Of a stretch of 64,000 nucleotides of DNA, positions 44,688 through 57,762 are shown one piece after another. Position 1 is the stretch's first letter; each line of letters begins with the position of its first letter. Origin of the DNA: Pycnopodia helianthoides (lineage: Eukaryota > Echinodermata > Asteroidea > Forcipulatida > Asteriidae). The DNA lies in the NCBI GenBank assembly GCA_032158295.1, contig CM063247.1, forward strand, positions 20,795,366 through 20,859,365, in the 5' to 3' direction. A program made the position numbers and the translations under genes. The notes beneath the pieces are model-generated. The model did no database searches and was not told the DNA's origin. It saw nothing but the letters and a program-made list of their open reading frames with translations.

Positions 44688-45544
44688 GTATAGTAGCTGT
44701 CTGTTAAAATGAGTCTGGACTGTGACATAGACAACACAGTGTACCCAGTGCGTGTGCACCCAGGATCTGTGGTCCCTGAATGTGGCTGGGTCTCTGTTGA
44801 GGCTACCAAGCAGACCACAACAGCTGAGATCCTGCAGATTGTTTTGACCAAGCTCAACCTCAACCATCAGGACAGGTACAACCTCGCAGAAGTCTGTGAG
44901 GAGTCCGGCCAAAGTTGCAAAGAGCGTCAGCTCGACCCGAAGAGTGCCCCGTTAAGCTGCAGCTGCTGTGGCCGAAGGTGCTCTCGGACGACGAGTCAGA
45001 GTCCCCATACTTCTACACAAATTATCGCTTCTTCTTAAGAAGCATGCACGACAACCTCTCAAGTCGGGTTTCCAACTCCGCGGACTACAACACCATCGAC
45101 TCCTTTGTGAGTAACTTCTTTCCGCATCCGTCATCGGACAAGGAATACCATGACTTGTGCAACCTTCCAGACCTCAATGAAAAGACACTACTTGGTAACC
45201 TAGCTGCTCGCTTCCGTCAGGGGAAGATCTACACGTATGTTGGATCAATACTTATAGCAGTGAACCCTTTTAAGTTCTTCCCGATATACAACCCAAAGTA
45301 TGTCAACCTTTATCAGAACCACAGTCTTGGGGAGCTTCCCCCCCACATCTTCGCCATCGCAGATTCAGCATTCCATACAATGCTGCAGGAGAAACGTAAC
45401 CAGTGTATTGTTATATCAGGTGAGAGCGGGTCTGGGAAGACGGAAAGCACCAACTTGTTAATACATCATCTTACGGCTCTGAGTCGTAAGGGCCATGCTA
45501 GCGGGGTGGAACAGACACTGCTGGGAGCTGGACCAGTACTGGAG
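44688..45544 (+). CDS. MYO9: Myosin IX, first coding exon (RA-like region and start of motor domain); frameshifted in this assembly
   Basis: Class IX myosins are single-headed motors with a RhoGAP domain in the tail, acting on actin and Rho signalling. CDS starts at ATG 44709 in a good context (TTAAAATGA) just after the acceptor at 44687. Residues ~1-75 match the N-terminal RA-like region (CGWVSVEATKQTTTAEILQI, then LNLNHQDRYNLAEV). The frame then shifts: one base is missing near 44938, between codons for LDP and EECPVKLQLLWPK. After it the motor begins: CSLPDLNEKTLL-type motif (here CNLPDLNEKTLL), GKIYTYVGSILIAVNPFKF, and the P-loop GESGSGKT followed by ESTNLLIHHLTAL. The exon ends VLE in phase 0 at GAG|GTAAGA. 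It matches vertebrate MYO9A/B in order and spacing. The shift is most likely a sequencing error, since both halves are well conserved; a null allele is the alternative. Confidence 0.93.
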
Positions 45545-45687
45545 GTAAGATATTAATATCTGAAAGGGTTACAGGAAAGTGATTTTCTTTATATGTTTCA
45601 GTTGGGACATATTTGGAATTTCTTGAAGGAAATCAAAGCTACGGCTCTCAATGTTCTTTTTATGGCAAATTATGAAGGCAATTTTTG

Positions 45688-45787
45688 NNNNNNNNNNNNN
45701 NNNNNNNNNNNNNNNNNNNNNNNNNNNNNNNNNNNNNNNNNNNNNNNNNNNNNNNNNNNNNNNNNNNNNNNNNNNNNNNNNNNNNNN
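45688..45787. other. Assembly gap of exactly 100 N
   Basis: A run of exactly 100 N is the usual placeholder for a gap of unknown size. True intron length is therefore unknown. Confidence 0.98.
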
Positions 45788-47353
45788 TTTTTTTTTATTT
45801 GGGGAGCCCAAATTTTTTTGAAGCCCCTTGTCTGATACATTACAATTTATATTTGTGGGGCCATACACTAAGTAAAAGCAAGCACATTGCACAATATGTG
45901 CACATTTAGACCCATATACACGTACGTGAAATATTGTTCAAAAAGTTATCAAAATGTGCTGGGAAAAATTTGGGTTTTAGCCTATTTGAATCTAGCTGGT
46001 ATCGGGGTTGAATCCTTCTCCCATGCGGTACATGTATGGACACAGTATTTTTTACTATGCTCCAGGGGCTTTATGAAATAAAAATTTCACGCTTTCGCTG
46101 TCAAAACATGCTGCTCTCCCACAGGACCCTTTTTCCACCAGCCTAAATTTAATGAAACCGGGACCAATTTTCTGACCTTGACCTAAACCCGGGGTTTCAA
46201 TTTTAAAAGGGAAGTTATTGTCTGATCCCCAACACTAAAATACACACTGAGTATGGTGGTGGTCCCTGCAGTAGGTTCTTTTCCATCCCCAAACATTTTG
46301 CTCCCCCGGCCCCGTGGGGGTAATCTCCCTTTGTGGCCCCCTCAAAACAAGCATGAGGCCGGGAGAAAAAAATCAAAGCTGTTTTTTAGACCATGTTGCT
46401 CTGTGATAAAGTTTTCACGTTTCTTTTTATCGGGGCGGGGTTTTTAAAGGGGCTTTTTTTTGCGGGGGCTCTCAGTTCAGAGGGGGAATTTCCCTTGGAC
46501 CATGGGGCAAAGGGGGAAGATACAAGCAGTGTTGGTAAATTTTTAAAACATGTAGCAGTGTTTACAATGGGCACAAATGATAACTCTGGTATATTTTGCA
46601 AAATGTTGTGTTCTTGTATAAATCTCATCTGCGTAGCAGATGACTGGTAAACAAAACTCTCATCATTCTGTCGTCATGTTTCCTACATGCTTTTAGTTAT
46701 AATTAATATGGCTCCTCCTGATTAACAAGAAGAGACCAGACTATTGCACTTCCCGGTATCAATTTGATGAGAAGTAAAAAATAAATTAAAAAATCATGAA
46801 AAAGGGTCAGAAAAAGTCTGACTTTAATAATTATAACATTCATTTACAATAAAGCCTCATTCATACTTGAATGCAAAAAGGAACAAGTCAGAAAATACTT
46901 GTGAAAAACAGACAATTGGATAAAATTTCCAAAAAACTCCTTGTGAGTTTTTCCTGTAATTATATTTTCAATTATTATGTCTGAGCTAAGGCTTGAAGTA
47001 GCTTGAAGATATAATTTACCATCTTTTTTTATTAAATGGATTTTAATGTAAGTTCACCCCAAACAAGGCTAAAGTAAAACCCACATTTGCATGGTCGGGC
47101 AGATTAACTGCCAAATCTGCAGAGCGCAAACTGCAGTTTGCGCGCAATTTTGCCTAATTCGTTGTGCAAATCGGTTGATTGCGCTCAACACATGAACGGT
47201 CGTGGACGTATCGTCAGTCGTATCCGAATTAAAAAAAAAAAAACCAAATAAAAAAACTTTCCGACCTACCGACCCTTTTTTTAAATGACATGTAATCGGA
47301 AACAGAGCCCTTTTTTTGTTTGGCCTAAAGCAAATACTAAAGATGAAAACAAC

Positions 47354-47554
47354 TCAGGGGAGCTGAAGAGAGGAATGGATATTCCTCTTAAAACAGTCGA
47401 GATTGTAGGATGGAGGGAAACATGCACGGGGCAAGGAGTTCAAAACAGACGCAGTGCGTGGGAAAAAAGCTGTTTGGCTCTTTGTTCTACATCTCAGCAA
47501 AGCGAGAATGTATGGTTGAGAACAAACGAAAAGCCTGGTTTCACACTCAAACAT
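47354..47554 (-). pseudogene. LINE reverse transcriptase C-terminal remnant
   Basis: The minus-strand frame reads RCRTKSQTAFFPRTASVLNS and then LPRACF, ending after FKRNIHSSLQ. R.RT....FFPRT...WN.LP ... FK..L is the conserved end of many LINE reverse transcriptases. Only this tail is left. Confidence 0.6.
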
Positions 47555-50313
47555 CCTGATAATGTAGTATACCTTTCACTGTAAATATCTATGCCTTTCT
47601 ATACCAAGATTGCATTTCACTTCAGTTCAGTTATTATTCCTAAAAGTTGAAAACAGAAGTTTCAACCCAACCAATTTTGTAATGGTGCTGTTCTTAGCAA
47701 TGTTGGAAATCTATCCACTCACCGAATTATCTCCGTTCCATAAAAATAATACACCGGAGGCATTTGCCCTTTGTAAGTCAATACATTGGCAATGTCAAGT
47801 TGTCCTGATGACAATGTTTATCTTTAGGAAGGTTACCGTGTACTGTTGGGGGTGTCCTAGCATAGCTGGAGTAGATCTGGAGCATGTGTAGCGGGGACAA
47901 GTACAACACAACTGAGCTATCAATCTTGCTTGTTCAAAAATAAATAGAGTAGAGTTTGGAATGAATTGATGTTTATACTTTTCATCACCCCATTGGTTTT
48001 TATTTGAATGGACAAACCCAACTGCTTCAAAACTTTTGACTGAATGCAACACTATGCACTTGTTAGTAAAAACTGGGTGGTTCACTTCATTTTATGCGTA
48101 TTGTAGCTGTACAAAGAGACAACTGGCATTCAATAAAGCAATCAAATGCGAGTTAGAATCGAATAATGTCTTGTACAATGACTAGTTAGGTCACAAGTTA
48201 CCGCTTAAATTTGAATTCCTCGGATTATAGAGACAGTTGCTGTACCAAATGGTTGGGGACAAGCTTTTGTATAGCAACCTCCAGATGGGCAATGCCTGGT
48301 ACCATTGCGCCTACACATCCATTCAAAGTTGTGTATATGGGTGTTCACATTCTCTTATGTTTACAACTCTTTAGTCTGAGGAATTCAAACTTAGGTGGTA
48401 CCTTGGGACTATAGCAAGTCATTGTACCAGATCCAATCTAACTCGCTATGGTTTATTTGTAAGTCATTGTACTAGGCTACCAGATCATATCTAACTCGCT
48501 TTTACTGGTCGTAACAAAAAATAACCACTTTTTATTTTGGGAACCTATTTTTTCCATTGATATTGAAAACTTCCAACATGAAATACTATTATTTGTGAGA
48601 CACTTATTTCCCAGTACTCGGTTGTTATTTCGATTTTTCACATGAAAGTAAAAAGAAAGTACATGTACTAAACAATGTCTTCTCCTATAAAGATGATCAG
48701 AGCATACTGATCAAAAAGTAAAAGTTTTTACACCACCAGTTCTTTTCAGAACCACCTCAACTCACAAGAGAGATTTTATGTAGCATGTCAAAAGTAAATT
48801 TTGCTAGATTGTGTTCTTCTCTACCCATACCAACTTTTCAAATCCGACGGTACTACTGTGTTCAGTACAAACACAAAATCCTTGACAAAATCTAAACCTG
48901 TTAGGGCCTATAATAAGCTAGACTAAATTGATGGCTTTAAAAGATTATGCAATCTTTTGCTGTGAAAAATAAACTAACATGTGTGTACTTTTGAGGCCAT
49001 TGTAGAGTTGCATTATAAATCTTTGTTTGCTACACGTCCAATTAATAAGCGGTGTTTTATCAGTGATTGAAATCATGCAAATCTCTCTTCATGGTCCCAG
49101 CATTCCTTCGCCCCAAAGACCCCCCCCCCCTACTGCTTGGTAAAAGCATGTCTTATCCGCCAGCTTGTTGCCAATCATCCAAACGAAGGCGGCTGTCTGC
49201 CACAATGAGAAATCTCAGGGGTTAATCCCTGATGGGACTGTAGAATCAACCCCAAGACAACACGCTGAGCTGTTCGTCTTAAGTCTTGATGACCAAGGAA
49301 GAGATCCTTGTCTGGGCCCAGACAAGATGAATCCAAACTATCTGGTCTAATGAATGGGGGTGTTGTATGACGGACGGCATGTCCAACTTCGATCAGTCCT
49401 TTTAGACTTTGCCTGGTTAATAAAGAAATTAAAAGAACCATGTATTCCAAATGGATCTTCAGTCTTTTTATTAAAAAAAAGTAATTTGAAAGGAGTTTTT
49501 AATGTGATTGGGTACCAGTAAAGTGGAAGTACAGTGCAATTAATTAGAATAGTTTACTCATTCAAGAACATGGTCTTTATAATGCATTATATTTTTTATG
49601 TATGGATTGGAAGATATGCTGGTATATTACTAGCATTTAATGTATACTCTATATTTTCCTGCTTTTCAGATATGGCTTATCTGACTTTAAACTTTCACAG
49701 GTGACTGTTATTGTATCTTCCTTGGTAATTTTGCTAAATCAGCATTATGTTGACAAAAAGGATGACCCCACCTTATACAGATAGGGGGCCTATACAGTTG
49801 ATTTTGGTCTTGTGAATTAATTCCTTGACAAATTGGTAGTCTTGCCTAGTTTTTGGTCTTTGCATTAGAGATGAATATTTGGAGTTCATTTCATAGGGCT
49901 ACTCATTTTAGATACTTGATCCCCCCTACCAGTGTGCAACTACAGACAAGACCCATTATTAATACATTACTGTCTGGCCCTTGGATACCACACCAGCTTG
50001 TGGTTTGTGCTCCCAGTGGTTCAATTGTGACTCATGCACTAGAATGCAGTGTAGCTACACACCATGTAGACCTGAGGGAAACTGGAACAGGAGAAAATTG
50101 CTTGCCGTTTATACTACAGTCTGTGTGTACTAGGTTCTCGCATCACATTGGTACAGTGTTCACAGTAGTCTTGGTGCAAGACGCTTTTATGTTGTCATTA
50201 AAACCATGCACACTCATATGTCACGAATATCCCACTGATAGAGGGTGTTCTCTGGAAGCAACAACAATGTCTTGCACCAATACTATGTTCACCTTTACGG
50301 AGGGATACAAAAT

Positions 50314-50451
50314 CAGGCCCGATAATTCATGCAGGCAAATTGCTAGACAAATTGCCTCCGTGCCCACTGGTCATTGCCTTGGTGCCCTTTGAAAGGTTTA
50401 TAAATTCTCTCATGATAGCGTTGCCCTTACAGGAACAAAGTATCTGGCCTG
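50314..50451. mobile_element. MITE, family M5 (copy 1)
   Basis: Ends CAGGCCCGAT and CTGGCCTG are inverted. Interior CAAATTGCCTCCGTGCCC..GGTCATTGCCTTGGTGCCC matches the interiors of 55390-55578 and 59600-59683 in reverse. Confidence 0.55.
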
Positions 50452-50960
50452 AAATATACTAATGCAAAGTATGAGCCTCAAACTTTGTTTAAAAAGTGAA
50501 CAGCAGTGTTTATAGACCATTTGACCTGTGACATCACATGCTTACAAAAGAGCAAGAGAGCCTATACTTCCCACAGGCAGGATTTGTTCACAGCACAATG
50601 AAAGACCACATAAAATTTTATGTTTTATAATGTAGATTGCTCTGTCCAATTTTGTTCAACTTTTTATGTGAAGAAAGGGGGCACAACTCAAAACTACTTG
50701 TAGTTCAGCTGTTTTTTTATAACTCTTGAAATTATGTGGAAATTATGACACAAGAGGTAAAATTCGCCATATGAGCAGTGTCGTATCTTGCCTGCCAGGA
50801 AGTGCCCTGGGATGTACAAGGTCGTTCTTTTTGCTAACAACGATTACATGTACATGGTCTATTGTCTTCAGTTTTGTCACATCAATACAAATGTAGCAGT
50901 GCTGAGATTTTGTTATTTACATTATTAAAATATTTTTCAAAATTGATAATCCCACGCAGT

Positions 50961-51404
50961 TTTAAAGGTATTATACAGGAATGGTACTTGCATAAAACGC
51001 ATTGTTTAATTTCAGTCTGAAAGTTTACCTGATTATGAAGTTCATACTAGAATTTTTTTTTCTCTGAAATATTTAACTCTGAAATGAAGTCATATTAGAG
51101 AAAACTGTATCTGAAAACCTTAAAAAAACAATTTCAGCTGATTTTGCTGTTACAGCCAAAATTAAGGTCAATGTGTTTACTATGCTGAAAATTGTGCATG
51201 GTTATTCGCTATTTTGTCCTGACTCACACACCGGATTAAGCCTAGATTTTCATAGGTTTGTTATTTCATGTGGTTGATACACAAAACATGAACACTGTCT
51301 GCGCCCACATGTTTGTTATCTCATGTCTATGGTTGATCACACAGAACATGAAAACTGTCTGCGACTGTTTTTTGAGCTCTACCAATTTTGTATAGTACAT
51401 ACCT
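50961..51404. mobile_element. MITE, family M3 (copy 2)
   Basis: Reverse-oriented relative of 12578-12916, with ends TTTAAAGGTATTATACAGGA and ACCAATTTTGTATAGTACAT. A ~45-bp inner duplication around TTGTTATnTCATG..TGGTTGAT is present. Confidence 0.65.
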
Positions 51405-51664
51405 GTGTAGTGACAAGAACTTCTGCAGATGACATTGATGATTATTATTATTCAATACAATTTAATGTGTAAGACACATGTCCTGGACCTGATTATCATT
51501 CTTAAATGACGAAGAGCAAGGCCACCATCCATGAGCAAAGGATACTTCAAATGAAACTATACAAATGAAACTATACAAATGTGGAATGACTGAGGTTCGT
51601 GAATATTTTAAAGGCCACACAATGGCCAAGACTAAGAGCAACATAAAGCCTTCTGTCTTTTTTT

Positions 51665-51795
51665 TTTTACGCAGTACTTTCCTGAGTCCTGTGAAAAAAA
51701 TCCACATATATTTTACTTGAATGGGATTTGAACCCATGACCTTTGTCAATTTAGAGCAGATCAAACCACTTGACCAATGAGCTTTAGGCCATTTT
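51665..51795 (-). mobile_element. tRNA-derived SINE, family S3 (copy 1)
   Basis: The minus strand carries B box GGGTTCAAATCCCA and a CTCATTGGTCAAGTGG A-box region; the body includes GAGTCCTGTG and AAAAAATCCACA shared with 52540-52660. Confidence 0.65.
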
Positions 51796-52539
51796 GAATC
51801 ATTGTATGTTTGGTTGTTTTTATTTGCATTTGTTCAACAAAAATATTATGCAAAGATTAATGACAATTAAAAAAAAAAATTAATCACAGAAAGAAACAAA
51901 ATAACGTTATAAACTTGGGTACAATTAGGGGTTACACCCTTTGAAGGTGGAGCACCCAAATTGCTGGTCAATGCTGTCACTCTGCTAGTAAAATCAAATG
52001 ATATGAAAAATATCAATTTGCCTTGCCAATAGTACACCTTGGTCAGCACACTGCTAGCTTTTACTTAATAGTGCATTGGTTTTTAAATCGCACTGTTGCA
52101 ATAACACATCCATGTATAGAGAAACGTCGAAATATCGAGGAATGTCCTTTCAGAATAAGCTGTTCTTTTCCAGCAAAATATGAAACCATACAATTCATGC
52201 GTGCACTTGACAACAGTACATTGTACGTATCATCTCAACCATTTTTAGGCACATGATATTGTATACGTTATATTTAAATGCCCACATTGGCCGATCAATA
52301 CAACTAAATGTAAACACGTTCCTTTTGTCAATGTGTATTTTTGTCAGACACACAGCGTATGACCATATAAGGGTATCGTATACTCATGTGTATTAAACAC
52401 CCACAAGTAAAAACTCTAAAAATTTAAGTATATTGACACACTAGTGGTAGTGTTCAAAATGAATCTGGTTTCAACCAAATTTTCAATTTATGACTTGGTT
52501 TTACTCACACTCAGATGTGTGTAAAGCACTGTATATTCA

Positions 52540-52660
52540 GTACTTTACAGAGTCCTGTGCAAAAAATCCACAGGCATTACTCAGGTGGGATTTGAACCCA
52601 TGACCTTTGCCATTCTAGAGCAGATGTCTGACCACTGGACCACTGAGGTTGCCTGGTAGC
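52540..52660 (-). mobile_element. tRNA-derived SINE, family S3 (copy 2)
   Basis: The minus strand shows CTCAGTGGTCCAGTGGTCAG (A-box arm) and GGGTTCAAATCCCA (B box), with CTCAG/CTGAG able to form part of an acceptor stem. Same body as 51665-51795. Confidence 0.65.
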
Positions 52661-53360
52661 TAGAGGCAGTTCGAACCCTATATTTTAGCAGTATTAAAAT
52701 TTAACATATTGTGACCCAAGAAAATTTGCTTCACTTAGTGGAAGTACATGAACCAGGCTTAATGGTTAATTTAAAGAACTCTTGTGAATTGCTGTTCAGA
52801 AGCTAGCCTTCTTATCTAGACCAGAAGAATTCCCAAGCTTGCCGCTGCAATGGTCGTTAACCCTTCAGCAACCTGGCTTCATAGTGTCCCATGGGTTGAT
52901 AATGCAAGATTTAGGGGTCTTGATCTACTAGTTTCAAAATATTCTGTTTGTTTGTGCTTTGGGAATGTTGTAATGATGACACTGACAGCTGATGAAACAT
53001 TGGTGGTCATAATCCAATATTCTGATGGTACTTACATGTATGTATGGAGTGAAAGTGTGTGATAGGTTTGGAGTGTGTTCGCTTTAATACACCATTCAAA
53101 GTGCTTGGGAAAAAGGTTTTTGGGGGGTATTTTTGGGGGGATAAAGATATGGCCAGTGTGCACATTAAAAACAACTCTAAGTCCAGTAAGATAAAGTTAG
53201 AAGATACATTTTCTGCAGGGATCTCTAAGGATTTTTCCAAACTGGTGGGGCGTTCTGGATCCAACATGATGTAGTCTGTGGAAGAGTTTTAAGTTTATGG
53301 ATAAAAGGTTGAATAATGAAAACAATTATGGGATATCGCCTAACATCATAAGGCTGGATG

Positions 53361-53515
53361 GTTAACTGATTTGGGCTGTCGACCCAAATCAACTGTCACC
53401 AGGGGCACCTTGCCACCTACTCCGGGCTGAGTGAACAGGGTTATCCCCTTCACAGTCTGTAAGGATGCAGGCATGGGTATTATCCACTAGGAGCCTGGCT
53501 GGTAGGGCAGAATGC
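53361..53515 (+). repeat. Interspersed repeat, family R1 (copy 1)
   Basis: Starts TTAACTGATTTGGGCTGTCG with an inverted core (TTTGGGC..GACCCAAA). Matches 57761-57915 through TAGGAGCCTGGCTGGTAG to GCAGAATGCA. Class unknown. Confidence 0.65.
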
Positions 53516-54430
53516 AAACTTAAATGGCAATACAGGTTAAATTTGTTGAAATTTGATGTAAAATAAAAAAGAAAATGGAAGTTATAAATCAACTTTACTT
53601 GTGGGTAAACCCTGCATACATGTAGATACATTGTTAGAAGTTACAGTGGCTTTGAAAAGAGCAAGACTTAAAGCTCGGAAGAAAAACCTACATCCAAATC
53701 TTTGATACAGTATTATCCCTTAAACCAGCTGGTCCAATGGCCAACTGCCAATGAAAACAGCTGGCGACCAATCAAATCTCTCCCCAAGTGGTCCGTCGTT
53801 AATTGCTTTCAAAAATACTTGTTGCAAAGCCATTATATTCCATTAAAAAAAAAAAAAACTGTGTGCACAAAGTCCAGCATAAAGTAACAATGTTCACAGT
53901 CTAAAAACATATTATAATGTCAAACAGAAAGAATTTCAAGCTAGAATTCAAAAGCCAAGTGTACTGGTTTGACTTGTTAGTGATAATCAAGGTAAAAGAC
54001 AATGAAAAGGGTGTATCGAAATAAAACAGTTTTTAAAGCTTAGGGGATATTCTGAATAATAAATGTTTATAATGTCTTGAGTTGTGGGTGGGTCGATAAC
54101 TCAAGTTGGAAAATTCAGTTTTCAATCAAAAAAAATAACAAATTGTGAAAGTTTTGTGTGTTGGACAATCTTCTGTTTTGACTACAAAGCTGGATGCTGG
54201 AAGCCAGGAAAAGCCATTGAAAACTCCTGAGCTGGGAAAGCATTGATCTAAAAGTCTGCTTCATTTGATCAAGTGTTATTATGGCATGTTATTATCTGTG
54301 TTATTATGGCATGTTGAACATCAATATTTAGAAAATCAAAGTTTGGGGTAGGCAGGTGGGTCAAAACAATTTTGCTAAAAAAATCTAAATTCAAATAATA
54401 AACCACTGGTAGGTAAGGAGACCGCTAACA

Positions 54431-54545
54431 GAGGGCCAGATGGCTCAGTTGGTAGTGCCCGCACACTTATCTGGAGGTCGTTGGTTAAATTTCCACCCTC
54501 GTGAATTTTTCTTTGTGCACCAAAATCATAAAAAAATATATAATT
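54431..54545 (+). mobile_element. tRNA-derived SINE (plus strand)
   Basis: GATGGCTCAGTTGGTAGTGC fits a pol III A box; GGTTAAATTTCC is a decayed B box. The following GTGAATTTTTCTTTG resembles the SINE at 27.8 kb in reverse (CAATTTTTCTTG), so they may be related. Confidence 0.55.
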
Positions 54546-55389
54546 TGTTAAACATTGATTATTTTGAATAGCCCATAAACAGCGAACATTCAAAAGGCAA
54601 GCCTAACCGGTCCAGCTGACACCAGGTAAAAAAAGTCTGTTCTGAACAATATCGTTGAAAGAAAACAATTTCCAAGGGGCTTTAATAGCTAAAATAAAAT
54701 GGCAAGATTACTAGTCTGGCTGGCTAGTAAATTGTGCAAAAGAAGATGTGATATACATTTATTGAGGGACATAAGTTCTACCTTTACAAGAGCCTGAGCC
54801 ACAATGCTAGGAGACCTTGTGTATTCGTTGGAATGCTTGCATTTTACCTGTACAATGTTAAAGCATGGAGGTAGGTTAAAGCATGCCTCTGATGCAAAGA
54901 TGAGGCTTCTTATGTCTATTGTTATTCATGAGTCGGCGTGTGTATATAAAGGTGTAGATGCCACTGGGAAATAAACCAACCTTAGTTGACAACAAAATTA
55001 ATATTGTAAAGGGATTACCCACAGTTTTACTGGTAGTTGGGGTTAGTCACTATAGCCACTGGTCACTAGCTGCTACTGACCATAAAAGTTCAGATAACAT
55101 CTTGTGTAGGACCTGTCATTACATTGCATTGCACTGTGGGCTATGAAGTGGTTTGGGTTTATGTGTGCAAAGCTCACCAAAGTGTTTACATTTTGTTAGG
55201 TGATCAATGGAGTGATTGTGCTAACTGTTGTCCAACTTCCTCTGTTCCTGGAATTTTAGGGCAACTTTGTAATTACTTGATGATGAAAAGTGTACATTGT
55301 ACATTTTAACAGAATTAAATGTTAATGATCAACTTCAAATGGTCTTAGAAGTAATATTTCCACAAACACGTGTGGGCTAGATCTAGCTG

Positions 55390-55578
55390 CAGGCCTGATG
55401 CTTCGTTCTTGTAAGGGCAAGGGCACCGGGGCGCTTTCTCTTACTGTAAAGGGCACCTCTAGGATGAAATTGTAAATTTTCAATTAGATTGTTTCGAGAG
55501 CCACCAAGGCAGTGACCAGGGGGATTGAGGCAATTGAATTACCTATACCTCTGTTGCCTTCGTGACATATCAGGCCTG
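55390..55578. mobile_element. MITE, family M5 (copy 2)
   Basis: Ends are identical inverted CAGGCCTG. Interior contains GCCACCAAGGCAGTGACCAG and AGGCAATTGAATTACC, similar to the other M5 copies. Confidence 0.6.
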
Positions 55579-55954
55579 TGGCTGATCGTTTTCTGAATAG
55601 ATCGATTGATCAATACTGAACTGGGCAAGCGTGTCGACTGCTCTAATTTAGAATTTCCTACAGTTCATGTCACTTGTGGTGTAGATCATTGCTCTATGCA
55701 GGCATAACAAATCTCCTACTTTGATCTACGTGTAATTTCTGATTTTTGCTGTTGTTAGTAAATAGTCTGACAACAGTATTTTTCAAGCCTAAACCATATT
55801 AATTTTTACATATATAGGTCAGCCCTTGTAATCAAAAAAATTGTCTTACTTCTTTCAAGGGCCAAATATCATAGTTGTGGTCAGTGTGGTAGGCCTATAT
55901 GAGAATATACGGTTTTAACTGAAAATGTATTTATTTTAATGTATTATTTCCTTT

Positions 55955-56165
55955 TTTAGGTGTTCGGGCATTCCGCCCGAAAACCTATTGTTACTGTTCT
56001 GTTTTTTTTTTTTTCCACTTTATCTGAGATCCTTCTCTTGCAATTTTCGCAAAAAGTATAACTCCTAGAGACTTGAAACTTATCATGCACTTAGACCTTA
56101 GTGTATAGACGAAACCGCAACTTTTTCGGGGCGATGACGTCATCGATGACGTCATAACATCCAAA
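55955..56165 (+). repeat. Interspersed repeat with GTTCGGGC..CCGCCCG end and double TGACGTCA
   Basis: Begins AGGTGTTCGGGCATTCCGCC, then a T run, then TTGCAATTTTCGCAAAAAG, and ends with GATGACGTCATCGATGACGTCA. Shares its start with 35875-35985 (reverse). Confidence 0.5.
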
Positions 56166-57423
56166 ATAAAAAATAATGAGAAAAACTGTAAATCGTCATA
56201 TCTAGTTATGTATTTATTTTAGTCCTGGAATCACATGGAGTGTGTACTGTACTGAAAACAATGTTTTGAAAACAACACAGTCGGCAAATCGCCCACAAGT
56301 TATTTTTTCCCAGAAATTAATTACCAGGGCAGTGGAAGAGAGGAGATGCATAGCATTGATTACACAGTGTCATTTTCAGATGTTTAAGGTATTGTGAGTC
56401 ATACAGTAAACATGTACCATCCCCTCAAGCATTATCCATTTACTGCAGTGATGACTGTCCAACAATAATACAAAATAGATAAAGATTCTCTTCTGTTTCA
56501 TACAGAGAACCCCATTCAGTCTCCCATTGTGTCACATCTTGAGATACCAGGAGAAGTTTTGCAAATTTTTGTGTCCCAATGTACGCAAAGTCTTCCCCGA
56601 CATATTGCATCATGCCGTGCATGCAGAGACGTAGACGTACCCTTAGGGTTTATCCAGTTTAATATCGGCGAGCTCTCCCCCGGATCCTGTCCGTTTCTGT
56701 CTGGTACGAAAGCCAATCACGTTGCATGCTTGAGCAGCTCGGCAGGGCTTAATATGTTTTCATCATCATGGTAAAAATACACTCGCCCACGACTATCTCT
56801 CTCCCTTAAGGATGGGATTTTGGATTCGGATGAATGTGGATTGTTATTCAGAAGTGGGCTCCAGTCCACGATTACGCCATTAGTACTCCTCAGGGGTATT
56901 GCATTGCGATGCTTCATCGATGAAGGATACAGTATGCCTACTTATGTTTCACAGAATGGCGAATTTGAAATTCAAACTATAATACCACAAAAGGAGAAAT
57001 CACAAATTGTTTTTTTGTTTTTTTTGTTCAGTATTTTTTTTTCTAAAGGGTTTGATATGTGCTGCGTCACTATTGTCGGACTCATTTTCAGTAAATTCCC
57101 ACCTCATTTTCCTAGACAATGGGTCGTCTGCCGAATATAACTTTTCACTGCTTCCCACGCCTGAGTCATGTACTGCAAAATTAGTGAATGAACGCTTAGT
57201 CTCTTCTCCTTTTACTCTTGTCAGGTCAAACTAACAATTTTTAGGGTCGCTCAGTTTTTTTTTTCTTGTTCCAAAAAAAATAACTTCAAAGGAAATCATT
57301 CAAACACATGAACAGAAACACAAGTTAAGTACACTTCATTTATGTGGCTTTGAATTATTTAAAAAAAATTAAATATCACCTAACTCTCAAGGCCAGATGG
57401 ACACTTTCAAGATGAGGGCTACT

Positions 57424-57762
57424 TAAAGGTATTGTACACTTTTGGTAACAGCTCAAAATCAGTGTCCACATTTTGTGTGATTAAACATAAACAAACAAAC
57501 CTGTGAAAGTTTGAGCTCAATTGGTCATCGAGGTCACGAGAAAATAGTGAAAAGAGATCTTAATGTGTTTTCTGTTTTTTCAAATTATCGCGCGCGATAA
57601 TTACTATTGTTTTACTCGTTTCTCAGAAACGATAGCATTTTAGGCAGAAATATTTTAAGAAACCCTTTCTACCATTACTTACTTTAAATCATGTAAGTTA
57701 TGTGTGAATCTGTGAACATTGTGTTTTTCGATCTTACCAAAAGTGTATCTATAGGGCCTTTA
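57424..57762 (+). mobile_element. MITE, family M1 (copy 2)
   Basis: Close copy of 7597-7938, same orientation, with an insertion of CTATA near the right end. Directly followed by repeat R1 copy 2. Confidence 0.75.

Noticed and set aside
49175..49450. Minus-strand 91-codon frame near 49.3 kb
   Set aside because: No recognisable motif, no splice context and it lies inside the Myo9 intron; could be part of an unknown repeat.
49853..50392. 179-codon + frame
   Set aside because: It overlaps a MITE at its 3' end, lacks any motif and shows no splice or promoter context; long frames of this size can occur by chance in 64 kb.
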